Source: Burkholderia cepacia
GTDB lineage: Bacteria > Pseudomonadota > Gammaproteobacteria > Burkholderiales > Burkholderiaceae
Direction: 5' to 3'
DNA length: 64,000 bases
NCBI RefSeq assembly: GCF_001718835.1
Contig: NZ_CP013444.1
Location: 1,054,001 to 1,118,000 of the forward strand
Below are positions 9,223 to 17,656 of the stretch, one piece after another (position 1 is the stretch's first letter; every line of letters begins with the position of its first letter). The notes beneath the pieces were generated by a model, which saw only the letters and a list, made by a program, of their open reading frames with translations, was not told the origin of the DNA and ran no database searches. The position numbers and the translations under genes are program-made.

Positions 9223-9759
9223 GTGATCGTGCGCGAGCGTTTGTGTGTCGAACTCGGGGCAATCAGGTTGCGCTGGGACGACTGGTGCGCCCGCCGCGGT
9301 TTGACGGCGGGCGAGGGCGTTCGCCAGTTGATCGCAATCGCCATCCGCGACGATATGAATGAGGAATCCTGCACGATTATCTCGGGCCTGCCCCGGCCGA
9401 TCGTCGGGGAGCCGCGCAGTCGCATCGAAGTCCGACTGACCGCGGCGGAACTGAGCGCAGTCGAACAGCGCGCGGCTGCGTTGGGCCTGAGTGGCAATCG
9501 CTGGATCGTGTCGCTGGTCCGTGCGCAGTTGACGCGGGAACCTCAGTTGGGCGAGCACGAGTTGCATGCATTGTCAGTATCCAGTCAGCAGCTTGCCGGG
9601 ATCAGCCGCTTGCTTGGTCAGTTTGCGCGCGGGGGCGGAACGGAGCTCGCGCGTCGGGATCCGATGCCCGACTGGGCGGAGATGCGAAAACACATTGACG
9701 ACCATCTGCGTACAGCGGCGGCCGTCATTCGCGCGAACCTCGATCGCTGGAGCCGCTGA
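9223..9759 (+). CDS. MobC-like relaxosome accessory protein
   Basis: A protein of 178 aa starting at GTG 9223, eight bases after the previous stop. The central part RIEVRLTAAELSAVEQRAAA followed by LGLSGNRWIVSLVRAQL is a ribbon-helix-helix-like arrangement typical of MobC/TraJ accessory proteins that bind oriT and help the relaxase melt DNA. A helical region (HALSVSSQQLAGISRLLGQF, then a stretch before ANLDRWSR) resembles the bacterial MobC family C-terminus. It lies immediately upstream of the relaxase, whose ATG is one base after this gene's TGA, the usual mobC-mobA order. Confidence 0.7.
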   Translation: MIVRERLCVELGAIRLRWDDWCARRGLTAGEGVRQLIAIAIRDDMNEESCTIISGLPRPIVGEPRSRIEVRLTAAELSAVEQRAAALGLSGNRWIVSLVRAQLTREPQLGEHELHALSVSSQQLAGISRLLGQFARGGGTELARRDPMPDWAEMRKHIDDHLRTAAAVIRANLDRWSR

Positions 9760-9760
9760 C

Positions 9761-10771
9761 ATGCCTTACCCGAAAATCTACATTGACGCGATGCTTGTGA
9801 ACTGGGGCGACCGACTGTTTCAGGATCCGTTGCGGCATGCTCGCGCATCGAGGCTCTCGCGTGTGGACATTCGGGATAGTGCCGCCCGCGTGCGCGCGCA
9901 GCTCGCCCGCACGCTCAGGCGCAGTCCGGAGGTCATGGTCAAGATCACCAACAAGGCAGCCAGCGCGCAGGGCATGGGGGCGGTGCGTCGGCACCTGCGC
10001 TATATCTCGCGTAACGGCAGGGTCGAACTGGAAGACCAGAACGGTGACCGCGTTGCTGGCAAGGACGCGCTGCGCGATCTCACGAAGACCTGGCAGCTGG
10101 GCGGGTGGGGCATCCCGGAAACTAGCACACGGCGCGAGGTCTTCAACATCCTGTTGTCGATGCCGCCGGCAACGGACCGGCAGGGTGTGCGTGATGCGGC
10201 GCGGGACTTCGCGGCGCTGGAGTTCGGCGACGGCCGCGCGTATGTCTTCGCGGCGCACGACGACGAAGCGCATCCACACGTACATCTGAGCGTCCAAGTG
10301 CGTGGTCCGGACGGTCGTCGTCTGAATCCGCGCCACAAGGACCTTCAGCGCTGGCGCGAGCGTTTTGCCGAGATGTTGCGCGAGCACGGTATCGAGGCTA
10401 ACGCGACGCCTCGCCGTGCGCGCGGCGTGACGCAGCGCTATCCAAAGCCTGCCGTCGTCCATCTGGTCGCGCGCGGTGAAACGCCACGATACTGGAATCC
10501 AATGCAGACTGACGCTCAACGCGACGCAGGATGGATCGCGCAGGGCGGCGTATTCGCCGCGTGGCGAGAGATGGCCTACGCGATGGCGAGATCGCCCGCG
10601 CGTGAGGATCGCGCGATGGCCATTGAAATGGCGTACTTCGTAGGATCCATGCCGGTGCAACGAGATCGTCCGGCTGTACGGCGTGAGCCCGGTGATAGGC
10701 GCGAGCAGCCGGACCGGCGGGTGCCCGATATAGATCGTTTAGACGACGCCGGGCGGGATGTGGAGCGTTGA
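9761..10771 (+). CDS. MOB-family relaxase (VirD2/MobA-like)
   Basis: A protein of 336 aa starting at ATG 9761. The metal-binding His motif is complete: H166-DDEA-H171-P-H173-V-H175-L in AHDDEAHPHVHLSVQ. It is followed by the family-typical RRLNPRHKDLQRWRERFAEM. A candidate motif I lies around RHLRYISRNG (about residue 82), but the catalytic Tyr cannot be assigned with certainty. The enzyme would nick oriT, stay covalently bound and be exported via VirD4. It is short for a MOBP relaxase and has no C-terminal primase or helicase, which fits the separate primase-like and LPD/KfrB genes upstream. The C-terminal 50 residues are Arg/Asp-rich. Confidence 0.82.
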   Translation: MPYPKIYIDAMLVNWGDRLFQDPLRHARASRLSRVDIRDSAARVRAQLARTLRRSPEVMVKITNKAASAQGMGAVRRHLRYISRNGRVELEDQNGDRVAGKDALRDLTKTWQLGGWGIPETSTRREVFNILLSMPPATDRQGVRDAARDFAALEFGDGRAYVFAAHDDEAHPHVHLSVQVRGPDGRRLNPRHKDLQRWRERFAEMLREHGIEANATPRRARGVTQRYPKPAVVHLVARGETPRYWNPMQTDAQRDAGWIAQGGVFAAWREMAYAMARSPAREDRAMAIEMAYFVGSMPVQRDRPAVRREPGDRREQPDRRVPDIDRLDDAGRDVER

Positions 10772-10811
10772 TGGTCGAAGCGGTTTGGCCGTACCTATTG
10801 TGCTGCGGGGT

Positions 10812-10835
10812 TGGATTCCATGTGTGTGGAATCCA
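10812..10835. repeat. 9-bp perfect hairpin downstream of the relaxase
   Basis: TGGATTCCA and TGGAATCCA flank the 6-nt loop TGTGTG, about 40 bases after the relaxase stop. No T-run follows, so it is not a classical terminator. A 12-bp palindrome CTCCACGTGGAG lies nearby at 10865-10876. Position beside mobC and the relaxase makes oriT or a terminator possible. The rest of 10772-11000 holds nothing convincing. Confidence 0.5.
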
Positions 10836-11000
10836 GTACACGTTCGGGTACGCGGCGTCTTTTGCTCCACGTGGAGAGCGATCTTCTACAGTTCCAACCA
10901 GAGGGGCACCTGTAGGCTCCGTTTTGACGGTGATCTTGATCGGTGGCGACGATATTTCCGTTGTGTGGCGACTCGCGACTGCTGTCTCGGGGCGCCGGAT

Positions 11001-11555
11001 TCATTCATGATCCGCAAACCACGCTGGTCCGGCCTTGAACGTCGCGAAAAGCAGAAACAGTAAGGTGATTGCGAGAAGCGGGATGCCGTAGAGCGCCACC
11101 GGGAAAAACAGGACGAGTTGCAGAATCGACCCGAAAAAACCGTATATAGGCCCCGTGTTCCGGACGTTTTCGTAGATCAACCGGACGACTGCTGCAATCC
11201 CCATTGCTATGAGGACGAGACCGCCCCAAGTCGGTTCGTGATGCAGCAATGCGGTTCCCCAGCCGATGTATCCCCACCATGTGAGATTAATGCCGATCGC
11301 GGCAAGCCAAAATCCGCGTGCCGCGAAAAAGCTGTGACGGTACTGACGTCGCGCGTGACGACTAAAGAGCTGAATGCTCTTTGCAATCACGACGATTGCA
11401 CCAAAGACGATCGCAAGTTTAAGAAATCCCACGGAATATTTCCCCAGAGCTCGGCTCGGTCGGTCCGCCTCCTTTGTCGACAGGAGGGGATCCGCAATGA
11501 AAGGTGATGTGTCGACTGTCCTTCCCTCCAATATAGGAGGCCGTGTCGTGAACAC
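11001..11555 (-). CDS. Hypothetical integral membrane protein
   Basis: A protein of 184 aa with about four hydrophobic helices: LKLAIVFGAIVVIAKSI, AAIGINLTWWGYIGWG, GGLVLIAMGIAAVVRLI and a long C-terminal LVLFFPVALYGIPLLAITLL. The N-terminal 45 residues are polar. The family is not recognised. It lies on the strand opposite to the conjugation operon, and its stop lies 230 bases from the relaxase stop. The start at GTG 11555 is uncertain; a TTG nine codons in has GGAGG just before it on the minus strand. Confidence 0.55.
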   Translation of the reverse strand: MFTTRPPILEGRTVDTSPFIADPLLSTKEADRPSRALGKYSVGFLKLAIVFGAIVVIAKSIQLFSRHARRQYRHSFFAARGFWLAAIGINLTWWGYIGWGTALLHHEPTWGGLVLIAMGIAAVVRLIYENVRNTGPIYGFFGSILQLVLFFPVALYGIPLLAITLLFLLFATFKAGPAWFADHE

Positions 11556-12352
11556 AAAACTTTGTTATCCAGAATTTTCGACGCTGCTATTTACGTTGGC
11601 ATGTATTCGGGAAACACCGAGGTGCTTGGGATGGTACAGGTGTTTAGGAGGCAGATTTCGCATGCTTGAGTCAGCTGGAAGGGATTGTTTTTCTCGGTGT
11701 ATCGCAATGGCGCCCGAAACCGGCGGTCGCCTATCCTGCGCTCCCTTGTTCTATTGTCTTTATTCTCGCTGTTCATCAATTGCTGAGCGTAGCGAGCGGT
11801 AGTCATGCAGAAAGATGGAGCCATAGCCGTGAAAAGACGCGTTCATACGCGCAGGAAAAACGCGTCTTTCGCGCAACAAGATGAACTGAAGGCAGCGGAA
11901 AAAACGCGAACAATATGAGTCGCGTCATGGCAATCCGTCGACCACCTGTCGTAGGAAAACTCATCGGTGCGCAAGACCTCAGCGATCGAGTCGGCCTCGT
12001 GTGGCGCAAGAAAAGCATCGGATCGAGTACGTGAACTTGTCGGTGCGAACGCAAACCGAACAAGTCGGCATTCAAGCACAAGTGCAGGAGAGGGTGCCGG
12101 TCGCATACACCGCTGCGGCTCTGCGAATCATCGCTCACACAATCGTGAACGCTCGTCTTCAAGCGCAGGGCATAACCTATGGATCGTGCGTTCATGTTGC
12201 CTCTGCGCGACGACACAAAATAATTTCCGATGCCGTGCCATTCCAGGCCGTTCTCATGCATTCCGATGCTACAAATCGGGCCTGTTTTCGGGCATTGACG
12301 GCCGTCAGTCGCATCAGCAAGATGACATGAAGGCAGTGCATTGAGGTGGATC
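11556..12352. other. 800-bp intergenic region with an 11-bp hairpin
   Basis: No gene is convincing here. Open frames on both strands (for example 11803-12354 minus and 12001-12330 plus) have odd composition, no family resemblance and poor ribosome sites. The clearest structure is an 11-bp perfect inverted repeat: AAAGACGCGTT at 11833-11843 with AACGCGTCTTT at 11859-11869, separated by 15 bases. The region should hold promoters for the minus-strand membrane gene and for the operon starting at 12353, so the repeat may be an operator. Confidence 0.45.
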
Positions 12353-12817
12353 ATGCCGGTCGTGAAGCGCTTTACTCAGGCTCAATGGGACGCCGCCGCG
12401 CGTCGTCTCGACGCACTACCGGACAAGCCCGCACACGAGCATCACGTCACGGTGCGCGATGCGGTGCAGTCGATGCAACCGCAGATCCGTGGCGCGCAAC
12501 AAAAGGGCTACACGCTCGACGAGATTATTCAGCAATTGGCGGAAGCGGGTGTCGAAATCAGCGCCAGCACCTTGCGTTACGCAATGCAACGCACTGCGAA
12601 AGACAGCCGGGCCAAGCTCGCAGCAAAGACCGGCCAGGCGGCTCGGACGACTCCATCGCCGCGCACCAAGAAGCCCCAGCAAACGAGGCCGCCGCGCGTG
12701 GATCACGCACAAGATCAAGGTCGGCAGGACGGGGGAAGCGCGGCGACCAACCCGGGGACCATGGTGATTCAGGACGCGTTCTCGTTCGAGATCGCGCCGG
12801 ACACCGAGAACCTGTAG
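12353..12817 (+). CDS. Small putative DNA-binding protein of the partition/mobilisation operon
   Basis: A protein of 154 aa starting at ATG 12353, with TTGAGGTGG nine bases upstream. Residues about 45-80 form a helix-turn-helix-like unit, with YTLDEIIQQLAEAG followed by SASTLRYAMQR. This pattern recurs in small plasmid proteins encoded next to ParA-like ATPases in mobilisation regions. The C-terminal half is basic, Pro/Thr/Gln-rich and probably disordered. It may bind a centromere- or oriT-like site and regulate the downstream ParA-like gene, nine bases away. The function is inferred from context. Confidence 0.5.
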   Translation: MPVVKRFTQAQWDAAARRLDALPDKPAHEHHVTVRDAVQSMQPQIRGAQQKGYTLDEIIQQLAEAGVEISASTLRYAMQRTAKDSRAKLAAKTGQAARTTPSPRTKKPQQTRPPRVDHAQDQGRQDGGSAATNPGTMVIQDAFSFEIAPDTENL

Positions 12818-12826
12818 AGGACGCGT

Positions 12827-13525
12827 ATGGCGACGACTTACCCGATCTATCTGGTGGGCGGCAGCAAGGGCGGTGTGGGCAAGAGCCTGGTCTCGCTCGC
12901 GCTGGCCGACCATTTGCAGCGTCGCGACTGCCCCGTTGCCCTGGTGGAAACCGATACGTCCAATCCAGACGTGATGAAGGCGGTTCAGGATGAGCTGCCG
13001 TGCATCGCCTACAGCCTGGACGAGGCCGCGGGCTGGATCGGCCTGGTCAACTTCTGCGACGAACGCCGCGATGCTGCGATCGTTGTGAACACGGCGGCGC
13101 GCAGCCAGACGGGTGTCGCGCGCTTTGGCGCGACGCTGGCGGACACGCTCGGTGAACTGCGGCGTGAGCTCGTCGTGCTATGGGTGATCAACCGGCAGCG
13201 CGACAGTCTGGAACTGCTGCGGGCGTTCAGTCCAACCTTTCCTGACGCGACGATCCATGTGGTGCGTAACGGCTATTTCGGTGCACCGGACAAGTTCACG
13301 CTCTATCAGGCGTCGCAGCTTCGCAAGACGATCGAAGCACGAGGCCACACGCTCGACTTCCCGGATCTGGCAGACCGCGTAGCGGATGAGCTGCGTAGCC
13401 AGCGGATGTCGATTCGCGCGGCGTCGGAAACCCTGCATATCGGCGAACGGGCGGAACTGCTGCGCTGGCGATCGCGGTGCGACGCGATGTTCTCGACCAT
13501 GATCGGCACCACCGGGGAAGGGTAA
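12827..13525 (+). CDS. ParA/MinD-like ATPase (MobD-like)
   Basis: A protein of 232 aa with a deviant Walker A motif KGGVGKS at residues 14-20, the hallmark of ParA/MinD ATPases, and a Walker A' region reading VALVETDTSNPDV. It lacks the N-terminal HTH of large ParA proteins. Similar short ATPases occur in mobilisation regions of broad-host-range plasmids. It may position the relaxosome or partition the element. Its stop TAA shares one base with the next start (TAATG), so the genes are coupled. Confidence 0.75.
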   Translation: MATTYPIYLVGGSKGGVGKSLVSLALADHLQRRDCPVALVETDTSNPDVMKAVQDELPCIAYSLDEAAGWIGLVNFCDERRDAAIVVNTAARSQTGVARFGATLADTLGELRRELVVLWVINRQRDSLELLRAFSPTFPDATIHVVRNGYFGAPDKFTLYQASQLRKTIEARGHTLDFPDLADRVADELRSQRMSIRAASETLHIGERAELLRWRSRCDAMFSTMIGTTGEG

Positions 13526-14337
13526 TGAGTCGTAGGCGGTCAGTCGATCCGCTCGTTGGTTTGTTTCAGGCGGTGTCCGGCGAAGTGCCAGACGAGGCAA
13601 GTCTGGCCCGTATGCGTCGGGTGTCGAGCGTCCTGAATCTGAAAGACAACGACGCGCTCTGGTCGATCCTCGCGGTGCTCGAATACTATGCGCGCCTGTA
13701 CGAGGCGATGCCGGAGCGTATTCGATGGGCGAGCGAGGGCAGCCTCGAAGCTGCACGCCGAGAAGTCGGTGGTACCACTGACGCGCTGTTGCAGCAGCAT
13801 CGCGACGCGCTCGAGCGGTGCAAGGCAACGATCACGTTGGCGGAGCACCTGATACAGGAACATGAGGCGCGGTACCGGGAAGCGTTGGGCACGCTCAACG
13901 AGACGGCACTGACCGCCCTAAGCGAACGATTGGCCAGTCAGGTCGCGCGCTCGGCGGGCAATCGGCTGCTCGGCGCGGCGGCGATTTCGGGGCGCGAACA
14001 ACGCGCGCGGCTGGATGAGGCGATGGGTGCGTTCGAACAATCGACTGACGCGGCGGTGGCGCGGGTGGATGCGATGACAGCGGCAATGGAGCGGCGTTTT
14101 GCACGCGCGATGCGCCGCCTATGGCCGACGGGCGTAGCCATCCTCAGTGTGACGTTGCTGGTAACAGGCGGGTGGATGGACGGGTGGCTGGGGCGCCACC
14201 CGTCGGGCACGAACTGTCAGACGGCGCAATCGGGTTACGCGACGTCCGGATCAGTGCGTGCGACCGTTACCGATTCGGTGGTCGGGAAGGGCCACGGCGG
14301 CCGTTCGGCGGTGTCGGTGGACCGCTCAATATTGTGA
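13525..14337 (+). CDS. Coiled-coil protein with C-terminal membrane helix
   Basis: A protein of 270 aa starting at ATG 13525, overlapping the ParA-like stop by one base. Residues 70-190 are Ala/Glu/Arg-rich and predicted to form long helices. A single transmembrane helix (PTGVAILSVTLLVTGGWMDG) is near residues 205-225, followed by a Gly/Ser-rich tail. The architecture resembles membrane-anchored mobilisation or partition accessory proteins, but no family is recognised. The last 103 bases overlap the 3' end of the convergent parB-like gene (14235-14337), which is unusual. Confidence 0.6.
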   Translation: MSRRRSVDPLVGLFQAVSGEVPDEASLARMRRVSSVLNLKDNDALWSILAVLEYYARLYEAMPERIRWASEGSLEAARREVGGTTDALLQQHRDALERCKATITLAEHLIQEHEARYREALGTLNETALTALSERLASQVARSAGNRLLGAAAISGREQRARLDEAMGAFEQSTDAAVARVDAMTAAMERRFARAMRRLWPTGVAILSVTLLVTGGWMDGWLGRHPSGTNCQTAQSGYATSGSVRATVTDSVVGKGHGGRSAVSVDRSIL

Positions 14338-16466
14338 GCCGCATGATTGACGCGCTTGTTGTCATGTTCTGCATCCTCATCGTTATCCACTTCCTCGGAG
14401 CCGTCGCTATCCTCGTCGTCGTCCGTGACCGTCCATGAGGGCGTCGCCGGAAGCGCGCGATCGGTGAGGATATTCGGGAGCCATGCCACGTTCGCGAGGC
14501 GCAGTTCCGCGGCGGCCGCCGCGTCGCCTTTTTTCATCTTGGCGAGGTCGGCCGCTATCTTGGGCGACACCGCGTCGGAGACGACTTCCACGATGCGCGC
14601 CTTGCTGACATGGTCGAAGTACGCGGCGCGGGTCGGTGCCCAATATCGCGTCATGTCGAGGTTCAGCGCGTCGGCGAGCGCGTTGATCGCGTGCGGCGTG
14701 TCGGACGTCGCGATGTCGTCGAGCAGGGTGCCTGTACAGAAGGCGAGCAGGTCGAGCAGCGTCGTATGCGCATCCTGTCTGAGCAGCCACGGTAGCAGAT
14801 CGGCCGGGTTCGCCGGCAACTCGCCGATCCAGCGCGTGCGCTGCGTCTCGATGGCGTTCCACGCCGGGCTGACCGGCAAGTCGTCGGCCGCGTGCAGCAG
14901 GCGGTCGCGGTTGTTATCGCCCGTCAGCGCCAGATAGCGGGGTGCGAAAGCGGGGCGATAGTGCTCGGGCAGTGCCTGCGGGATCAGATGGCGCAACAGT
15001 GCCGCGAGCGCGACGGCAGGTTGCGCGACCAGTTCAGCATGGATGGCGGCGGTACGGTGCGCGGTCAGCCGCTGGCAGAGCGTCGCGCTATGGATCGGCT
15101 TGGCCTTGGCCGGCGTGTCAGCTGCATCAGCCGGATCCGTCGTGTCCGGTGCATCCGCTTCGGGTGTGCCGGTCACGGTCGCGCCTGCTGCGTCGAGTGC
15201 CGCGCAGTTCTCGCGGCGCACAAGACCCCGCTCGATGACCAATTCGCCCTGCGGGCCGACGATCACGAACGCACCGGATTCCGCCATCTGCGACGCATCC
15301 CACTCGATGGCGCGGCTTTCGAGCGCACGGATCGCGGCTTCCACGTTCCCGATTTCGGCATCGAGGCGCTCGGCTTCGTTGTAGGCGTCCTCGTCGTCCT
15401 CCGGCAGCGCGTCGAGCGTGGCGGTCAGTTGATTATGGCGCGCAGTGAGGGCGTCGATTTCGCGCTGCTCGCCGTCGGTATACGGGCGCTGACCCGGGCG
15501 CAGTCGGCCGTAACGGTTCAGTTCCAGCACGTCACGCTCCACGCGCGTTTCCGTCCAGCCCCAACCTTCGGCACGCACCGTTGCCGCCGCTGCATCGAGT
15601 TTCTGCGCGACCAGACGCTGCAGCAGGTCGGCATCGGCGATATAGCCCGCATGCTCGTCGTCGGAAAAGAGATCGCGGCGCACGTAGCCCCCGGCTGCCT
15701 CGTAGGCGGCGAGGCCGACGAAGCGCACGAGGCGGTTGCGGCTCGCATCAATCTCGGCGTGGGTGATTGCCTGCCGCAGATAGTGCGGCTGGCGCTGCCA
15801 CTCGTTCGCCTCAAACCACAGGCGTTCCTGCGTATCGTGATCGTCGGCAAGCGCGAGGGCGGCAAGCTGGTCGAGCGTGATTGCGTCCTCCCGGAGCAGC
15901 GCGAGCAGCGTGGGCGACACGCTGGCGAGCTTCATGCGCCGTTTGACGGTGAGGGGCGACGCGGAGAACAGCGCGGCGATGTAATCGACGCTGCGGCCTT
16001 CATCGGCCAGCATCCGGTAGGCGCGCAGCACGTCGAGCGGGTCCAGTCCTTCGCGTTCGCTGTTCTCGATCAGCGAGATGGCGAGCGCCTCGCCTTCGCT
16101 GACGATGCGCACCGGCACCGGATAGTCGGCCGCGATGTGCTTCTGTTCGAACAGCAGGTCAAGTGCGGCTTCGCGCCGCTGACCCGCGCACACGCCATAT
16201 TTGCGCTGCTTGCCGCGTGCCCCCTTGATTTCATGGACCACGAGGTTTTGCAGCAGGCCTTTGGCACGGATGTTGGCGGCCAATCCGGCAATGCCGGATG
16301 GTGCCTTCGTGCGCACGTTCAGCGGCGAACGTTGCAGGCTGGAATACGGCACCGTCACGACTGGCTGCTCGTTGCCGAAGTTCGTTTCGAGCGCGGCCGC
16401 GGGTTCGGCGGTGAATTCGACGGCGTCATCGGCCGAGGCGACGGTTTCAACAGATGGGGCTTGCAT
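14235..16466 (-). CDS. Large plasmid-type ParB/RepB partition protein
   Basis: A protein of 743 aa. Residues about 40-140 form the ParB N-terminal (CTPase-like) domain, with SLQRSPLNVRTK, GLLQNLVVHE and CAGQRREAALDLL. The motif LIENSEREGLDPLDVLRAYR, an HTH (SVDYIAALFSASPLTVKRRM) and a region LLREDAITLDQLAALAL follow. About 400 extra residues are typical of the long ParB-like proteins of Burkholderia and Pseudomonas plasmids and ICEs. The C-terminus contains a run of Asp/Glu near residues 695-720. It is encoded opposite to the ParA-like gene, so they are not one operon. The 3' end overlaps the coiled-coil gene. Confidence 0.85.
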   Translation of the reverse strand: MQAPSVETVASADDAVEFTAEPAAALETNFGNEQPVVTVPYSSLQRSPLNVRTKAPSGIAGLAANIRAKGLLQNLVVHEIKGARGKQRKYGVCAGQRREAALDLLFEQKHIAADYPVPVRIVSEGEALAISLIENSEREGLDPLDVLRAYRMLADEGRSVDYIAALFSASPLTVKRRMKLASVSPTLLALLREDAITLDQLAALALADDHDTQERLWFEANEWQRQPHYLRQAITHAEIDASRNRLVRFVGLAAYEAAGGYVRRDLFSDDEHAGYIADADLLQRLVAQKLDAAAATVRAEGWGWTETRVERDVLELNRYGRLRPGQRPYTDGEQREIDALTARHNQLTATLDALPEDDEDAYNEAERLDAEIGNVEAAIRALESRAIEWDASQMAESGAFVIVGPQGELVIERGLVRRENCAALDAAGATVTGTPEADAPDTTDPADAADTPAKAKPIHSATLCQRLTAHRTAAIHAELVAQPAVALAALLRHLIPQALPEHYRPAFAPRYLALTGDNNRDRLLHAADDLPVSPAWNAIETQRTRWIGELPANPADLLPWLLRQDAHTTLLDLLAFCTGTLLDDIATSDTPHAINALADALNLDMTRYWAPTRAAYFDHVSKARIVEVVSDAVSPKIAADLAKMKKGDAAAAAELRLANVAWLPNILTDRALPATPSWTVTDDDEDSDGSEEVDNDEDAEHDNKRVNHAAHNIERSTDTAERPPWPFPTTESVTVARTDPDVA

Positions 16467-16591
16467 GATCGACTCCTGAGAGTAAGAAGATGCCGGGCCA
16501 GTAAGGACTGGATGCGTCAGGACGTGACCCGACGGGCGTCATGGCGCAAAGCTACGAAGCAGGGCGACGCAAATGCGTCGCCCTGAAGTCG

Positions 16592-17425
16592 CTACGCCTT
16601 CATCTGGCGCATGGCGTCCGCGAGCATCCACAGTGCACGGTTGAGCTTCACGTTGTGGTCGATACCCGTAATGGGCCGTGTCGACATCGCGCGGCCCGAG
16701 CGGGAGCGTCCATGCAGGCCACCTTTGGTCAGGTTTTCCTGCACCCGGTTAAAGACGGTCCAGAGATCGTCGCGGCGATCCTCGAAGCGGCGCGGGGCCA
16801 ACAATTGGCTTTCGCTGATGGGGGCTGGGACGTCGGCATCGGTCGAGTCATAGCGCAGCGCGAGCGCGGAGCGCGCGAACGCATGTTGTTCGTCGCGCTC
16901 AAGTGACACGGCACGCATACCGTCCTTCTGCTCGCGGATCAGGGTGAAGCCGTCGAGCACGTCGAACGCACCGTTGATCACGTTTTGCACTACGTTGCCT
17001 TTGTGCGGCACGCGGATATCGGCGATGTTCTCGCCCGCGACCATGCCGTTCTGGCACACAAAGCGGAATGTGCCTGCGAGCATCTGATAGCTGCTGGTGC
17101 CGTCGTGCGAGTTCAGCAGCACGATCTCGTCGGCTTCCTCGCCGGTGATCTGGTCGGCATGGCGCAGCCGCAGCATATGCTTGGTGAATTCGCGCTTGCG
17201 GGCATCGCGCACGCGGGTCTGGCAGATCATGAACGGCTGGAAGCCTTCGTTGCGCAGGCCGCGCAGCACGTCGATGGTGGGAATATAGGTGTAGCGTTCG
17301 GAGCGGCTTTCGTGCTTGCCGTCCGCGAAAATGGATGGGGCGACGCGTCGAATCTGATCGTCCGAGAGGGGCGACTCGGCGCGCAGCATCGGTGCACTGT
17401 AATGGAAAGAGGAAGCGAGTTGCAT
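16592..17425 (-). CDS. DUF932 (phage/plasmid-like) protein
   Basis: A protein of 277 aa. ATG at 17425 is preceded by GGAGATCACC and gives the usual family N-terminus MQLASSFHYSAPMLRAESPL. Family features include SRSERYTYIPTIDVLRGL, GFQPFMICQTRVRD, HMLRLRHAD and LLNSHDGTSSYQM followed by FVCQNGMVAG. DUF932 proteins are frequent on plasmids and ICEs; their function is not established. The gene lies 125 bp downstream of parB on the same strand. A 630-bp leader or divergent promoter region precedes it. Confidence 0.85.
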   Translation of the reverse strand: MQLASSFHYSAPMLRAESPLSDDQIRRVAPSIFADGKHESRSERYTYIPTIDVLRGLRNEGFQPFMICQTRVRDARKREFTKHMLRLRHADQITGEEADEIVLLNSHDGTSSYQMLAGTFRFVCQNGMVAGENIADIRVPHKGNVVQNVINGAFDVLDGFTLIREQKDGMRAVSLERDEQHAFARSALALRYDSTDADVPAPISESQLLAPRRFEDRRDDLWTVFNRVQENLTKGGLHGRSRSGRAMSTRPITGIDHNVKLNRALWMLADAMRQMKA

Positions 17426-17567
17426 GGTGATCTCCACAGTCAAGGTTGAGGACCTGAACCGGGCGAAGAGAGATGCCTTGTCGTTGCGGCTGGACACCTC
17501 CCGGTGGAACTCGGGGTTGGCTTTGCTGCCGCCTGACTCCCGGGTTCCCGCCCGTGCGACTCGGGGA

Positions 17568-17656
17568 GCCGATAGCGGGCAGGCGTCAAGGAGAAAGGCG
17601 AGGGAGGGGTGCGGGCAACACGGTCCCTCGCCCCTTGATGCTTGCCCGCTATCGGC
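17568..17656 (+). repeat. 33-bp long imperfect hairpin in the divergent DUF932/ABC-3C intergenic region
   Basis: Outer arms 17568-17591 and 17633-17656 pair over 24 positions with only two mismatches (core GCCGATAGCGGGC). Inner arms 17598-17606 (GGCGAGGGA) and 17624-17632 (TCCCTCGCC) pair perfectly after a 6-nt bulge, leaving a 17-nt loop. Both mismatches would be G-U pairs in plus-strand RNA but C-A in minus-strand RNA, which favours a plus-strand transcript. A further short hairpin (CCCCC/GGGGG) lies near 17873-17889. The whole 17426-18055 region has no convincing gene. Confidence 0.7.

Noticed and set aside
10768..11010. An 80-codon plus-strand frame overlapping the relaxase stop
   Set aside because: The overlap ATG looks tempting, but the translation crosses the hairpin, and has no conserved feature.
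12001..12330. A 109-codon plus-strand frame before the small HTH gene
   Set aside because: Weak start context and no recognisable domain; kept as intergenic.
11803..12354. A 183-codon minus-strand frame with Cys and Arg-rich translation
   Set aside because: No ribosome site, no family resemblance and composition typical of non-coding DNA; it spans the hairpin region.
14892..16586. A 564-codon plus-strand frame
   Set aside because: It is antisense to the parB-like gene, which has clear ParB motifs; its translation has no family resemblance.
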